This document shows, piece after piece, positions 24,414 to 34,957 of a DNA stretch of 64,000 bases. Made by a program: the position numbers and the translations under genes. Origin of the DNA: Aralia elata (lineage: Eukaryota; Streptophyta; Magnoliopsida; Apiales; Araliaceae). Below the pieces are notes generated by a model. That model was not told the origin of the DNA. It made no database searches and worked only from the letters and a program-made list of their open reading frames with translations. How positions within the stretch are numbered: the first letter of the stretch is position 1; every line of letters begins with the position of its first letter. The stretch covers positions 39,405,182-39,469,181 of the forward strand of contig CM068384.1 of NCBI GenBank assembly GCA_034770075.1. The letters run 5' to 3'.

Positions 24414-24872
24414 GAAACTATAAAGCCTCTCCCAATCTCTGTCTTGATCTTCAAGCTTTGCAATCCTCCCTTGTGTTTTCCTCGTTGTTTTCTCTGCAAT
24501 CTCTTGTTACGTTATCTTCTGAAGTCTTCTCCCTTGTATCTTAATAAAACCCTCATTCAGATTCCTAATTGGCTTCTAATTTCTTTCACAGCCACACAGA
24601 TCCATTTCATTCTGCACTAGAGTGCCTAGGCGCTTAAAATAACACTGATCCAAGCGCTTAGGCGCTTGATTGGGTCCATGTATTTACAAAAATCACTCAA
24701 CTCAAATTTTAATGATTTTTTAATTCTTTTCTTCAACAAATGACTTATATGCCCCTCTAACTCCATCCTACAATAAATAAACATAAAAACAAATAAAATG
24801 ATACTAAAAACAGTTAAAGATAACAATAATTAAGCTCAACAATACTTGATTCGTAGGTATAAAACTCACTCA
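24414..24872. other. Unassigned stretch between copia A and element E
   Basis: There is no recognisable protein or LTR boundary. It begins with pyrimidine-rich text, then CATTTCATTCTG, GCACT-AG-AGTGC and, at 24651-24668, the perfect hairpin CAAGCGC-TTAG-GCGCTTG. It may be LTR or UTR of a lost element, or a remnant of E's 3' region. Confidence 0.4.
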
Positions 24873-25489
24873 TCAATAAACAATTTCAAATTGAGAAAAA
24901 TTAGTAGCAAAATGAACAGATGGATTATAAGCAAACTTAACATGTGGAAAACATTCTTCCCAGAATTTGATATTATTTTTAATGATAGCCCTTAACAAAG
25001 TAAATAAAGTTCTATTGACAACCTCAGTTTGACCATCAGTTTGTGGGTGACAAGTAGTTGAAAACAATAATTTAGTTCCCAATTTACACCACAATGTCTT
25101 CCAAAAGTAACTCAAGTACTTAGTATCTTTTAGGCATACCATGTAAACACACAATTTCTCTAACGAATAAATCAGTAATATGGGAAGCATCATCAGTTTT
25201 GTGACATGGAATAAAATGTGCCATTTTTGAAAACCTATCCACGACCACAAATATTGAATCATTACCATGCTTAGACCTAAGTAATCCCAACACAAAGTCC
25301 GTTAATATATCAATCCAAGTTCACTAGGTATAGGCAATGGTATATACAATCCATGGGGTTGAACACGAGATTTAGACTGACAACAAGTAATATATCTATC
25401 ACATATTCTTTCTACATCTCATTTCATATGTGGCCAATAAAAATGTTCACGCAAAACCGTAAAAGTTTTATCAACACCGAAATGACCCA
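24873..25489 (-). pseudogene. pol: Element E integrase remnant (CRM-like gypsy)
   Basis: The C-terminal half of the core is clear: LGTKLLFSTTCHPQTDGQTEVVNRTL…FAYNPSVH…FEIVY, where frame and homology stop at 24873. The N-terminal zinc region (25296-25489) has several stops, and frameshifts break the first part of the core. The HPQTDGQTEVVNR text includes the final catalytic Glu. Sequence beyond FEIVY, including any C-terminal targeting motif, is gone. Confidence 0.8.
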
Positions 25490-26517
25490 TTAATCCACCC
25501 CATGAGATTCTCTAACTAATAATTCACGCAAAAAACAAGCAGGTATGCAAAATTTATTTTCACGAAACAAAAATCCATCAACTTTAAAGTACTTACCCAC
25601 GACGTTCTTTTCACAAGATTTAAACTCTTCACCAAAATCATGGTCATCAACATATAATTCTTTAATTCGTTCAAAACCAAGTAATTTTGTATCAAGAGTA
25701 GATAACAAAACATACCTCCTCGAAAGATCATCTGCAACGACATTCTCCTTACCCTGCTTATAACGAATAATATACGGAAATGTCTCAACGAACTCCATCC
25801 GTCGTGCATGTCTTTTGTTCAATTTCTGCTGACCTTTCAAGTACTTCAATGACTCATGATCGGTATTAATCACGAACTCCTTAGGCCATAGGTAGTGCTG
25901 CCATGTTTCCAACGCTCGAACTAACGCGTACAACTCTTTGTCGTAAGTAGGATAGTTTAAAGCTGCCCCACTCAACTTCTCGCTGAAGTACGTAACCAGT
26001 TTCCTTTCTTGCATCAACACAGCTCCAATCCCTAAACCTGAAGCATCACATTCAATCTTAAAAGTTTTATAAAAAAGTTAGGTAAAACAAGTAAAGGTGC
26101 ATTAGTAAATTTATCTTTAACCAATTGAAACACCTTATCTTGCTCATCACCCCACTTAAAGCCCACACTCTTCTTGATGACTTTCGTTAATGGTGTTGTG
26201 ATTTCGCTGAAGTTTCTTACGAAGCGTCGGTAAAAACTTGCGAGTCCATGAAAGCTACGAACTTGACTCACATTCGTCGGACTCGGCCATTCTCGGATTA
26301 CACGTATCTTTTCTTCATCCACCTGTATTCCCTAGAAACTAACAACAAACCCAAGGAGAACAACTCTATCCGTACAAAACGTCCATTTATCCATGTTAGC
26401 AAACAACTTTTCTTTTCGAAGTACATCTAAAACAGACTTTAAATGTAACGTATGCTCACCCAAGTTTTTGCTATAAACCAGAATATCATCAAAATAAACA
26501 ACGAAAAATTTACCAAT
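25490..26517 (-). pseudogene. pol: Element E reverse transcriptase C-terminus and RNase H
   Basis: From 26517 downward the minus strand resumes RT just at the segment around the FDD active site (…KFFVVYFDDILVYSKNL-type), then VDEEKIRVIREWP, VRSFHGLASFYRRFVRNF, and after a frameshift near 26030, RNase H with KLVTYFSEKLSG, YDKELYALVRALETWQHYL, NTDHESLKYLK and ADDLSRRY. The upstream half of RT is at 59791-60370, separated by the copia nest. The wording matches CRM-lineage chromoviruses (inference). ADDLSR replaces the usual ADALSR. Confidence 0.85.
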
Positions 26518-26522
26518 GAATG

Positions 26523-27128
26523 TGTTAGGTTTATATATAACGCGAACATGTAATCAAATTACATAAATAAAGCGGAAGCGCGATAAAATCAGATTTTAAA
26601 ATTTTATACAAACCATCACCATGATCTTTCTTTATGCACAATTATTAATTAAATGAAAGAGTTGGAGAATAAGAATTATACCCTTGTAGAATTCTAGGTT
26701 CCTCAGGTACAAGTTCACCTCCAATTCCTTCGCGTTCTCCTTGAATTCCACCGATTAAATTCCTTCCTTTGATCAACGTTAGCCACCCAAGTTTTTGGCC
26801 TCTAGAGGTGATCCACCAAGGAATAATATTTGTTCAAAAAGATGGGTGTTGGTAAAACCCTAGTTTCTATCTCTATAGAAATTGTAAGTACTTTTCACAA
26901 TTCTTATGCAAGAGTGTGTAACCCTAATCTATGATAAGACTCATCTTATTTATAGATTTAGGAAAACCATTCGCTAAACTATTTAGGATTAGGGTTTCTA
27001 TTCGAATGAAACTCCTTTAATTAAATTAAACTCCTAATCTAATTAAGAATTCATGAGAGAGTACTTCTATTAATTAATTCATAATCCCTATTAGGAATTA
27101 AATAATAGTAATAATAATAATAATAAGA
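26523..27128 (-). repeat. Copia solo LTR F, left portion
   Basis: It begins TGTTAGGTTTATATATAACG directly after GAATG (26518-26522) and ends at …ATAAGA, where copia B starts. With 58573-59785 it adds up to one complete ~1.81-kb LTR flanked by GAATG on both sides. It has diverged clearly from B's LTR, consistent with greater age. Confidence 0.82.
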
Positions 27129-28948
27129 TGTTAGGCTTGTATATAACGCAAGCATGCAATCAAATTACATAAATAGGGCGGAAGCGCGATAAAATTGGAT
27201 TTTAAAATTTTATACAAACCATCACCATGATCAATCTATGTGCTCAATTAACGATATAAACGAAAGAGAAAGAGAATAAGAATTATACCCTCGTAGATCA
27301 AAGCTTCCTCGGGTACAAGTTCAACTCCTAGTCCTTCATGTTCTCCTCGAATTTCACCGATGAGATTCATTCCTTTGATCAACGTTAGCCACCCAAGTGT
27401 TTAGCCTCTAGAGGTGATCCAACAAGGAAGAATAGTTATTCAAGAAGATGGGTGTTGGCAAAACCCTAATTTCTATCTTTATAGAAATTGTAAGTACTCT
27501 CCACAATCTAATGCAAGAGTGTGTAACCCTAATCTATGATAAGACTCCTCTTATTTATAGATGTAGGAATAACCCTTCCCTAAATTATTTAGGATTAGGG
27601 TTTCTATTATAATTAAACTTCTTTAATTAATTATGCTCCTAATCCAATTAGGAATTTATGAGAGAGTACTTCTATTAATTAATTCCCAATCCCTATTAGG
27701 AATTAAATAATAGTAATAGTAATAGTAATAATAAGACTCCTCTTATTAATTTATATTTAATATTTTCAAAATATTAAATAATAAATATTAAGCTATTTAA
27801 TTTATTCTATCTCCATAGATTAAACTAAATACACGTAACTTATTATTACAATTATGCTATTTACTTCTTAAATAAATATTTTCCTTTTGCGGTGTGACCC
27901 TTTAGGTTCTCCATATTAAACCGGTTGTGAATAAATCAATTAGAACAATTATAATCTTATTTAAATAAATAAATTAAACTATTTAATTCATTTAAATAAA
28001 TAATATTTATTCTACAATAAGGGTAAGCCCCCTTAGCGATCAACGACTTTCCAGATAATATAGATTTCAACATTAATCACAAAAGAACCTTTTAGTGAAT
28101 AGTTACCGTACAATTCAATCCTTCTACCATACAATGTCCCAATTAAATATAAGACATGGATTTACTGTCAAGTCTTATTTTATTTAATTATATGTATTTC
28201 GATTCCCAAATGCACAACTCTAAATAATGCAAATTAGAAACTCCTTTCTAATTTCATTCTGCCTTGGCCAAGGACTACTGAGTTGTCATTTATCGAATCA
28301 CATAAGACATTCACATCTTTTACTAGACGTGGTAGATTCTTTGTTGATCATTCACCTATCTCCATGCATAACTTATTATACCCAATCATACCATTTGATA
28401 TGCCCCAAAGGTCTTAAGGGATATGTCAAAGTATAACTCATCATACACAAGATACTATGATGATCTCAAATCCAAGGATCACTTGTACTACTATCACTAG
28501 AGGAATTCCTATTGACAGGCGAGTAAAACTCCATTAGGTATTTCTTAGCGAGCCACGTTCAGTGAACTTATTCTCCAATAAGCACCTACATACTTGCTTT
28601 AGTGTCTCCACACAAATGATTATGACATCAATCATCCTCTTCCCAAGAGCAAGCAACGTATGTACTAATCTATCCGGATTCACTAATCCTCTTTTTAGTA
28701 ATCCATCGATTAGGAACAATTTTAGTTTGTGAGCTATCTTGAATTTAGATCTCATTAGCATGATCACCATCATGATTCTAAAAGCATTACTCAAAACTAT
28801 GGGTTTATCACATTTAATATAACAGCACTATGTAGATAATGTAAAATGCCTTTAAGAAAATCAATTCTTTTATTAATAAATGAATAAGATTACAAAGTAT
28901 ATGCTACATCATATCAAATATGATTGGCCTGTGTGCATACTACTTTCA
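27129..28948 (-). repeat. 3' LTR of copia B (complete, 1820 bp)
   Basis: On the plus strand it reads TGTTAGGCTTGTATATAACG… to …GCATACTACTTTCA. It abuts the PPT at 28949. The TATA box (minus strand, near 27550-27560) is conserved. Confidence 0.9.
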
Positions 28949-28960
28949 ATCTCCCACTTG
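28949..28960 (-). promoter_or_regulatory. Polypurine tract of copia B
   Basis: The minus strand CAAGTGGGAGAT directly precedes LTR start TGAAAGTAGTATG, identical to A and C. Confidence 0.82.
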
Positions 28961-28962
28961 CA

Positions 28963-30326
28963 CTAAAGCCAATCGCCATGGTATCTAATACCCATCTTCT
29001 CTAAGTGACGATCAAACTGCTGTTGTGTTAAAGCTTTAGTAAATGGATCTGCAATGTTGTCTTGAGAGTCCACATGCTCCAGGGTGACATTTCCTCTTTC
29101 AATGATCTCTCCAATCAAATGAAACCGCCGCAACACGTGTTTGGATTTCTGATGAGACCTAGGTTCCTTAGCATGCGCAACAGCTCCGTTGTTGTCACAG
29201 AATAAAGGTACTGCTCCTCTAATGCTAGGAACCACTCCAAGTTCAGTTATGAACTTCTTCATCCAAACAGCTTTCTTTGCAGCTTCACTTGCAGCTATGT
29301 ACTCTGCCTCTGTCACTGAATCAGCAACTATTTGTGACTTGGAACTTTTCCAACTCACTGTGCCACCGTTTAAGGTAAACACGTACCCTGAAACGGATTT
29401 ACTGTCATCTTGGTCCGTTTGAAAACTTGAGTCTGTATAGCCCTCTAGTTTCAATTCAGACCCACCGTAGACAAGAAATACATCCTTAGTTTTTCTCAAG
29501 TACTTTAGGATGTTTTTCACTGCCTTCCAGTGCTCTTCTCCTGGATTCGACTGATATCTGCTTGTTACACTAAGTGCATGAGCGACATCTGGTCTAGTAC
29601 ATATCATATCGTACATGATAGATCCTATTGCGGAACCATAAGGAATCTTACTCATACGGTCTCTCTCCTCAGGTGTCTTTGGGGCCTGTTTCGTGGAGAG
29701 ATGTATTCCATGGTTCATCGGCATGAGACCTCTCTTGGAATCTTCAATGCTAAACTTCTTTAGCATCGAGTCAATGTACTTTCCTTGGGTCAAGCCTAGC
29801 ATCCTTTTAGATCTATCTCTATAGATCTTTATCCCCAAAATATAGGATGCCTCACCCAAGTCCTTCATGGAGAAGTGTTTAGATAACCAAATTTTGATCG
29901 ATTGTAGCATAGGAACATCATTCCCTATCAGTAATATACCATCAACATATAATACAAAGAATGAAACAGCGCTCCCACTAACCTTCTTGTACACACAAGG
30001 TTCATCCTCATTTTTGATAAAATCAAATCTTTTGATTATCTCATCAAAATGGATGTTCCATCTTCGAGAAGCTTGCTTCAACGCATAAATGGATCGTTGT
30101 AGCTTACAGACTTGGTTTGTTCCAACCGTTGAAACAAAACCCTCTGGTTGTATCATATATACATTCTCATCAAGCTCTCTATTGAGGAAGGCCATTTTCA
30201 CGTCCATTTGCCAGATCTCGTAGTCATAATAAGCTGCAATTGCAAGCAAAATCCGAATGGACTTGAGCATAGCTACTGGTGAGAAGGTTTCATCATAGTC
30301 AACTTTTTGTCTTTGTTTGAAACCTT
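28963..30326 (-). pseudogene. pol: Copia B reverse transcriptase-RNase H, downstream half
   Basis: The frame is open from the C insertion point at 30326 to the stop beside the PPT. It includes DETFSPVAMLKSIRILLAIAA, WQMDVKMAFLN and RNase H landmarks EGYTDSSF, EAEYIAASEA and FCDNNGAVA. The RT active site reads LYVDGILLIG: the second Asp of YVDD, intact in copia A, is Gly here, so polymerisation should be lost. The N-terminal part of the pol frame continues at 53890 beyond the nested copia C. Confidence 0.9.
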
Positions 30327-30339
30327 TGAAAGTAGTATG
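30327..30339 (+). repeat. 5' LTR of copia C, first 13 bp
   Basis: TGAAAGTAGTATG is the LTR start. Its last five bases (30335-30339) are the target duplication of gypsy G, repeated at 44718-44722. Confidence 0.85.
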
Positions 30340-32468
30340 TGTCGACGCCGGGTTGAATCGCTTAACGCGGGGGTTGTAACCCTTTCCAATTTTAGCCTTT
30401 TTATTAGATGATTTTTGGAAAAAGGTCGGCATTAATGTCGACGGGGTTTTTAAAGATTGTTTTTATGATGAGCCAATTTAACCAGAGTCGCCAGTTGGTA
30501 TATTTGAAATGGATGTACCAACTCATCCGAGTTTTCGTTTTTATAAATCGCTGGCTCATATGTGACTCCGAATTAATTGGTCTGCGAATCGAGATTCATA
30601 GAGTTCGGGGGCTTGCTTAAGTGAGGGGAAGGTGTTAGGCACCCCTCGACTTCCGTGAAGCACGGTTACCGCAATCTTGATGCTTTCCTATCCTTTAATT
30701 CATGAAATGTGTGTGTGCGCGCGTGTGTGTGTGTGCCTATGTAAATGTTATGGTGAGTTTGCATAAAAGAATCATTTGGATTTTTTAGGGAAAATTGTGT
30801 TTTTCTTTTGAGAATGCCTTAGAATGTCCATCGGCTTAAACGAGAAAGCTTTATGAAAAAGGATTGATTTTATTTGGCAAAAACTATGAGATTTTCCTTA
30901 GGTGTCGTTTTGGCAAAACAAGAGTTTTAAACCTTCGTAAAAATAGGAATCGAAATCTATACGTTGCTTTCATAAAATGATGGGCAACTTCTAGGATATC
31001 TTTCCACCCTACGCACCAAGATTTAATAAAACGTTGTTTTATTTTTATAAAACCATTTTTTGTGACGTTTGAAAACGGCTTTCTTTAGCCTTCTCGTTTA
31101 ATAGAAACCGACATTCATTAACACCTCCAATTTTTTAACTACGTGATGCTAACCTCCTAGTTTGCTTGATTTTAAGGAAAAACCTTCCTCGTTTAATCTT
31201 TGAAATCATTTTTTTCGTGTTCCGAAATCCAATCAAGCATAAACACGCGTCGGGGATATTCATGGGCATGTAAGCCATCAAAATAACCCCAAACGCCCAC
31301 AATCACAAGTTTCACTATTTCGGAGCCTTAAACGCGATTATCGCCTTGGCGTCGTTTTAAGGCCCGACGATTACATATTTACAATAACGGATACATCCAC
31401 CCGATTACATACATTCAAAAATGTCCATCATCGGATTTGGACCACGGGGTCGCATTCCTAGGCTCACATCCGAACTTATTGCACAACCACCAAATGGATA
31501 TAACGAAAATAATCAACAACGGGATGCCTAACATTCTAGGACATCTTACAATGACGATTGAAATACATTACGAATGATACATTACCATAATAGTTAAAAT
31601 TTGCACCAAACGGATATCATCGGGCTATTAGGGGGAATTTCATTCCGATGAGACCCTCACTAATAGTCCCTAACCCATGGCATCACAATAATATGTAAGA
31701 AAAAACTACATTTAAGGTAATTTGGATGACCAAAAGCTCAACAAAATAGCATAACAAAATGCTAAGAACAAAGGGTTTTTTACCTTGCAATTAATCTCCA
31801 CAATATGTATGAATTTGTGTATTGAGTAGAGTAGAAAATATGAGATATAATCTCACAAAATAGGTACAATTTCTTACTATTTCTCACTCTTTTCTCTCTT
31901 AATTTTTGCTGTTTTCTTCCTATTTTTCTTCCTCTCCCCGAACTGCTGCTGCTGCTGAATTCTTCTCTTTTTCTTCCTGTATGCGAACTGGCCTAATATA
32001 GCACTGCCAAGGGCAGCCGCAGATCTATCTGCGGCTGGCCGCAGATAGATCTGCGGCTGGCCCTTGGTTCTCCCCCCAGCCGCGCTCGAGTCCCGTGCGC
32101 TTCGAGTCCCGTGCTGCCTCGAGTTCCGTCCTTGGCCGCGAATTGATCTGCGGCTAACTGTGCTGATTTTTCTCGTTTTCCGTGCCTCGTCTCGATTTTC
32201 GTGTCGTACCGTTGGTTTCCGCTGACGGGTTTGCGCTCGGCAGTCCGGAACCCGTCGGGAAACGTGCCACGTCATCTGGGCAAGCACAGTGATCAGTAAC
32301 TGACTCTCGACATTCGTTTGTTGTCGTGTCGGCTTCAATATCATCCCGTCGTGGTGGTTTTGAGGGTTCGTCTTTACGTCCACCCTTTATTCTCGTGTGC
32401 CGGGTCAATTGACGATTTTACCCTCCTGTCAGGGTTAGTATAGGAAATGCAAAAATCGGGTGTCTACA
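30340..32468 (-). repeat. 3' LTR of gypsy G
   Basis: It runs from TGTCGACGCCGGG to GGTGTCTACA on the plus strand. It includes a GT/GC microsatellite at about 30707-30736, a PBS-like sequence at 30481-30498 and a long inverted repeat at 32007-32067. A 168-codon basic frame (31877-32383, minus) is not matched in length in the other LTR and is not called as a gene. Confidence 0.9.
32007..32067. repeat. ~29-bp-arm inverted repeat in G's 3' LTR
   Basis: CCAAGGGC-AGCCGCAGATC… is mirrored by …GATCTGCGGCT-GGCCCTTGG. Arms are about 29 bp with one bulge, and each arm is itself a near-perfect palindrome. On the minus strand, a TATA-like CTATATTA follows within about 10 bp. Confidence 0.8.
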
Positions 32469-32481
32469 GCTGCCCCTCTTT
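32469..32481 (-). promoter_or_regulatory. Polypurine tract of gypsy G
   Basis: The minus strand AAAGAGGGGCAGC directly precedes the LTR start TGTAGACACC, which confirms the element's orientation. Confidence 0.82.
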
Positions 32482-32579
32482 ATCATGTTTATGAAATGAT
32501 AAATGGAATGAACAGGATAAAGAATAGACACTTGATGCATGAATGACAGTGCACAAGAATGACAATACATATGTGATTT

Positions 32580-33775
32580 GCTTGGATCTCCGCCCTTCCC
32601 AGGGTTGTTGTTGGTTTGGATCTTAGCCCTTCCCAGGGTTGTGGTTTGTTTGGATCTTAGCCCTTCCCAGGGTTGTGGTTTGTTTGGATCTTAGCCCTTC
32701 CCAGGGTGTTAGTTTGGATCTCAGCCCTTCCCAGGGTGTTAGTTTGGATCTCAGCCCTTCCCAGGGTTTTTGTTTTGGTTGGATGCCTTCCCAGGTTTGC
32801 TCACCACTCTGTCGCGGTTTGCTTGGATCTCAGCCCTTCCCAGGGTTTGTTGTTTTTTGTCTTTTTTCTTTTTGTGGATATCAGCCCTTCCCAGGGTTGC
32901 TCACCATCTTGTTGTGGTTCGCGTGGATCTCAGCCCCTCCCAGGGTTTGCTCACCACTCTGTCGTGGTTTGCTTGGATGCCTTCCCAGGTTTGCTCACCA
33001 CTCTGTCGCGGTTTGCTTGGATCTCAGCCCTTCCCAGGGTTTGTTGTTTTTTGTCTCTTTTTTTTTTTGTGGATATCAGCCCTTCCCAGGGTTGCTCACC
33101 ATCTTGTTGTGGTTCGCGTGGATCTCAGCCCTTCCCAGGGTTTGCTCACCACTCTGTCGCGGTTTGCTTGGATGCCTTCCCAGGTTTGCTCACCACTCTG
33201 TCGCGGTTTGCTTGGATCTCAGCCCTTCCCAGGGTTTGTTGTTTTTTTGTCTTTTTTCTTTTTGTGGATATCAGCCCTTCCCAGGGTTGCTCACCATCTT
33301 GTTGTGGTTCGCGTGGATCTCAGCCCTTCCCAGGGTTTGCTCACCACTCTGTCGCGGTTTGCTTGGATGCCTTCCCAGGTTTGCTCACCACTCTGTCGCG
33401 GTTTGCTTGGATCTCAGCCCTTCCCAGGGTTTGTTATTTTTTGTCTTTTTTCTTTTTTTGCGGATATCAGCCCTTCCCAGGGTTGCTCACCATCTTGTTG
33501 TGGCTCGCGTGGATCTCAGCCCTTCCCAGGGTTTGCTCACCACTCTGTCGCGGTTTGCTTGGATGCCTTCCCAGGTTTGCTCACCACTCTGTCGCGGTTT
33601 GCTTGGATCTCAGCCCTTCCCAGGGTTTGTTGTTTTTTGTCTTTTTTTCTTTTTGCGGATATCAGCCCTTCCCAGGGTTGCTCACCATCTTGTTGTGGTT
33701 CGCGTGGATCTCAGCCCTTCCCAGGGTTTGCTCACCACTCTGTCGCGGTTTGCTTGGATGCCTTCCCAGGTTTCT
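32580..33775. repeat. 195-bp tandem array in 3' region of G, built of ~33-bp subunits
   Basis: The phrase CAGGGTTTGTTGTTTTTTGT or a close variant recurs at 32841, 33035, 33230, 33425 and 33621, a period of 194-196 bp. Each unit is built from shorter repeats around GGATCTCAGCCCTTCCCAGG and GCTCACCACTCTGTCGCGG. The array starts with simpler ~34-bp copies at 32580-32760. The period is a multiple of three, and all three plus frames stay open for over 1 kb. Confidence 0.92.
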
Positions 33776-34891
33776 GTCGGGTCTTGCCTTGATTCGTCGT
33801 GTTCGACGTCCGACTTATTCAGAATTTTGTATTTTATTTTCACATAACGAGTCATGTATGATGCATGCTTTTATTCATGGATAGAGAATGACCCCTGTAC
33901 AGTCTTTTTGATACTATTTTCCACAGGTGTCGTCGCCAGATGCCGTGGTATGCTTGGATCTCGATCCTCCCATAGGATTGGTCGGTGGCTTCTCCGCTGA
34001 TTGGACGGTTTGTCGCCGGTGACAGAGATATGGCAGATGATCTTCCGGAACGTTCCTGATCCTTATTATTCTTTCCGGTGTCGGCGGGCTTTGCGGAGGG
34101 CATTCTGAGCCATTAGGTCCCTGTCCGTCCGGTGTTCACGCATCTCGATTACTACCGAGGCTGAGAGGTATGCTGCTCTTGTTGAGAGAGATGCTGCTAT
34201 TCTGGCCAGGGATGTTGTTCATGCTGATAGAGACGCCATTGTATTGCAGACTAAGGCAATTATAGATGCTCACTCTGAGACCGTTAGCCGAGCCACTGCT
34301 TATTGGATCGCGTCGACATGATGGGGCAGCAGATTGCAGGGAATGTCGATGCTTCAGATCTATCCCCCACTTTATCCATCCTGCTTCGATTATTTTCAAA
34401 TTGGTAGATCATTTTATTTCCTGCATGGACTGTGTCAGTTTCATCGGTTATCAAAAGAGAAACCTTGTAACAAAATGACTTATTTATATAGACAGGTATT
34501 TAAATTTAGTCGTTTTCCCCTTTTGTCGTATCGTTGCCTTTCATTGGACCCTCATTTTATCCAGCTAACCATGATTTTGATATTTCGCCTTCTTTCTCTT
34601 CTCAAGTCTTGATGGGGACTTGTCAGATATTGCCGCACCTCCTGTCGATTTCATCGGCTGAGTCTTAGATTTGGGCTAACTGCTTGGTTGGGTTAGGGTT
34701 AGGTCACTTTAAGATGAAGCTGATCAGGTGGCTGGTTTCGGAAAAGTTTCGAGGGTATAGGAAGGTTTTTCTGGCTATTGGGAATCGGTTTGATGGAAGA
34801 AAGTGTTATTTGTAAGGAATGGGACCGTGCCATGATGGCTGCCTACGTACCCCCACAAGTCGGGAGATCAGGTCCTACGTAGTTCGTTCCT
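33776..34891 (-). other. 3' untranslated region of G between array and pol
   Basis: No sense-strand gene is visible. The stretch holds the antisense frame noted at 34109-34321 and is otherwise unremarkable AT-moderate sequence. Confidence 0.5.
34109..34321 (+). pseudogene. Possible antisense ORF remnant between pol and 3' LTR of G
   Basis: Opposite to pol, a 70-codon open stretch reads …TEAERYAALVERDAAILARD…, an Ala/Arg/Asp-rich helix-like sequence. The same frame continues upstream to about 34000 through one TGA at 34106-34108. Some Tat-lineage elements are known to carry antisense ORFs in this position. I do not recognise a domain, and a chance frame is possible. Confidence 0.3.
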
Positions 34892-34919
34892 TCAAAGAAC
34901 GAGGAGAAAATGATGAGGG

Positions 34920-34957
<38 letters not shown>

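Noticed and set aside
26523..28948. Tandem LTR duplication at the left of B
   Set aside because: The left 606 bp and 58573-59785 join at one point to make a complete LTR with its own GAATG flanks, so a solo LTR interrupted by B explains it better.
30707..30736. GT/GC microsatellite as a distinct feature
   Set aside because: It is an ordinary simple repeat present in both G LTRs (also near 42950), of slightly different length.
31877..32383. 168-codon basic ORF in G's LTR
   Set aside because: The other LTR gives a differently framed, shorter product (44165-44632), and indels between copies are not frame-preserving. No domain is seen.
32639..33884. Three overlapping long plus-strand ORFs of 340-403 codons
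   Set aside because: They are different frames of the same tandem array, antisense to element G. Openness follows from a stop-free repeat with period near 195 bp, and no frame has a recognisable domain.
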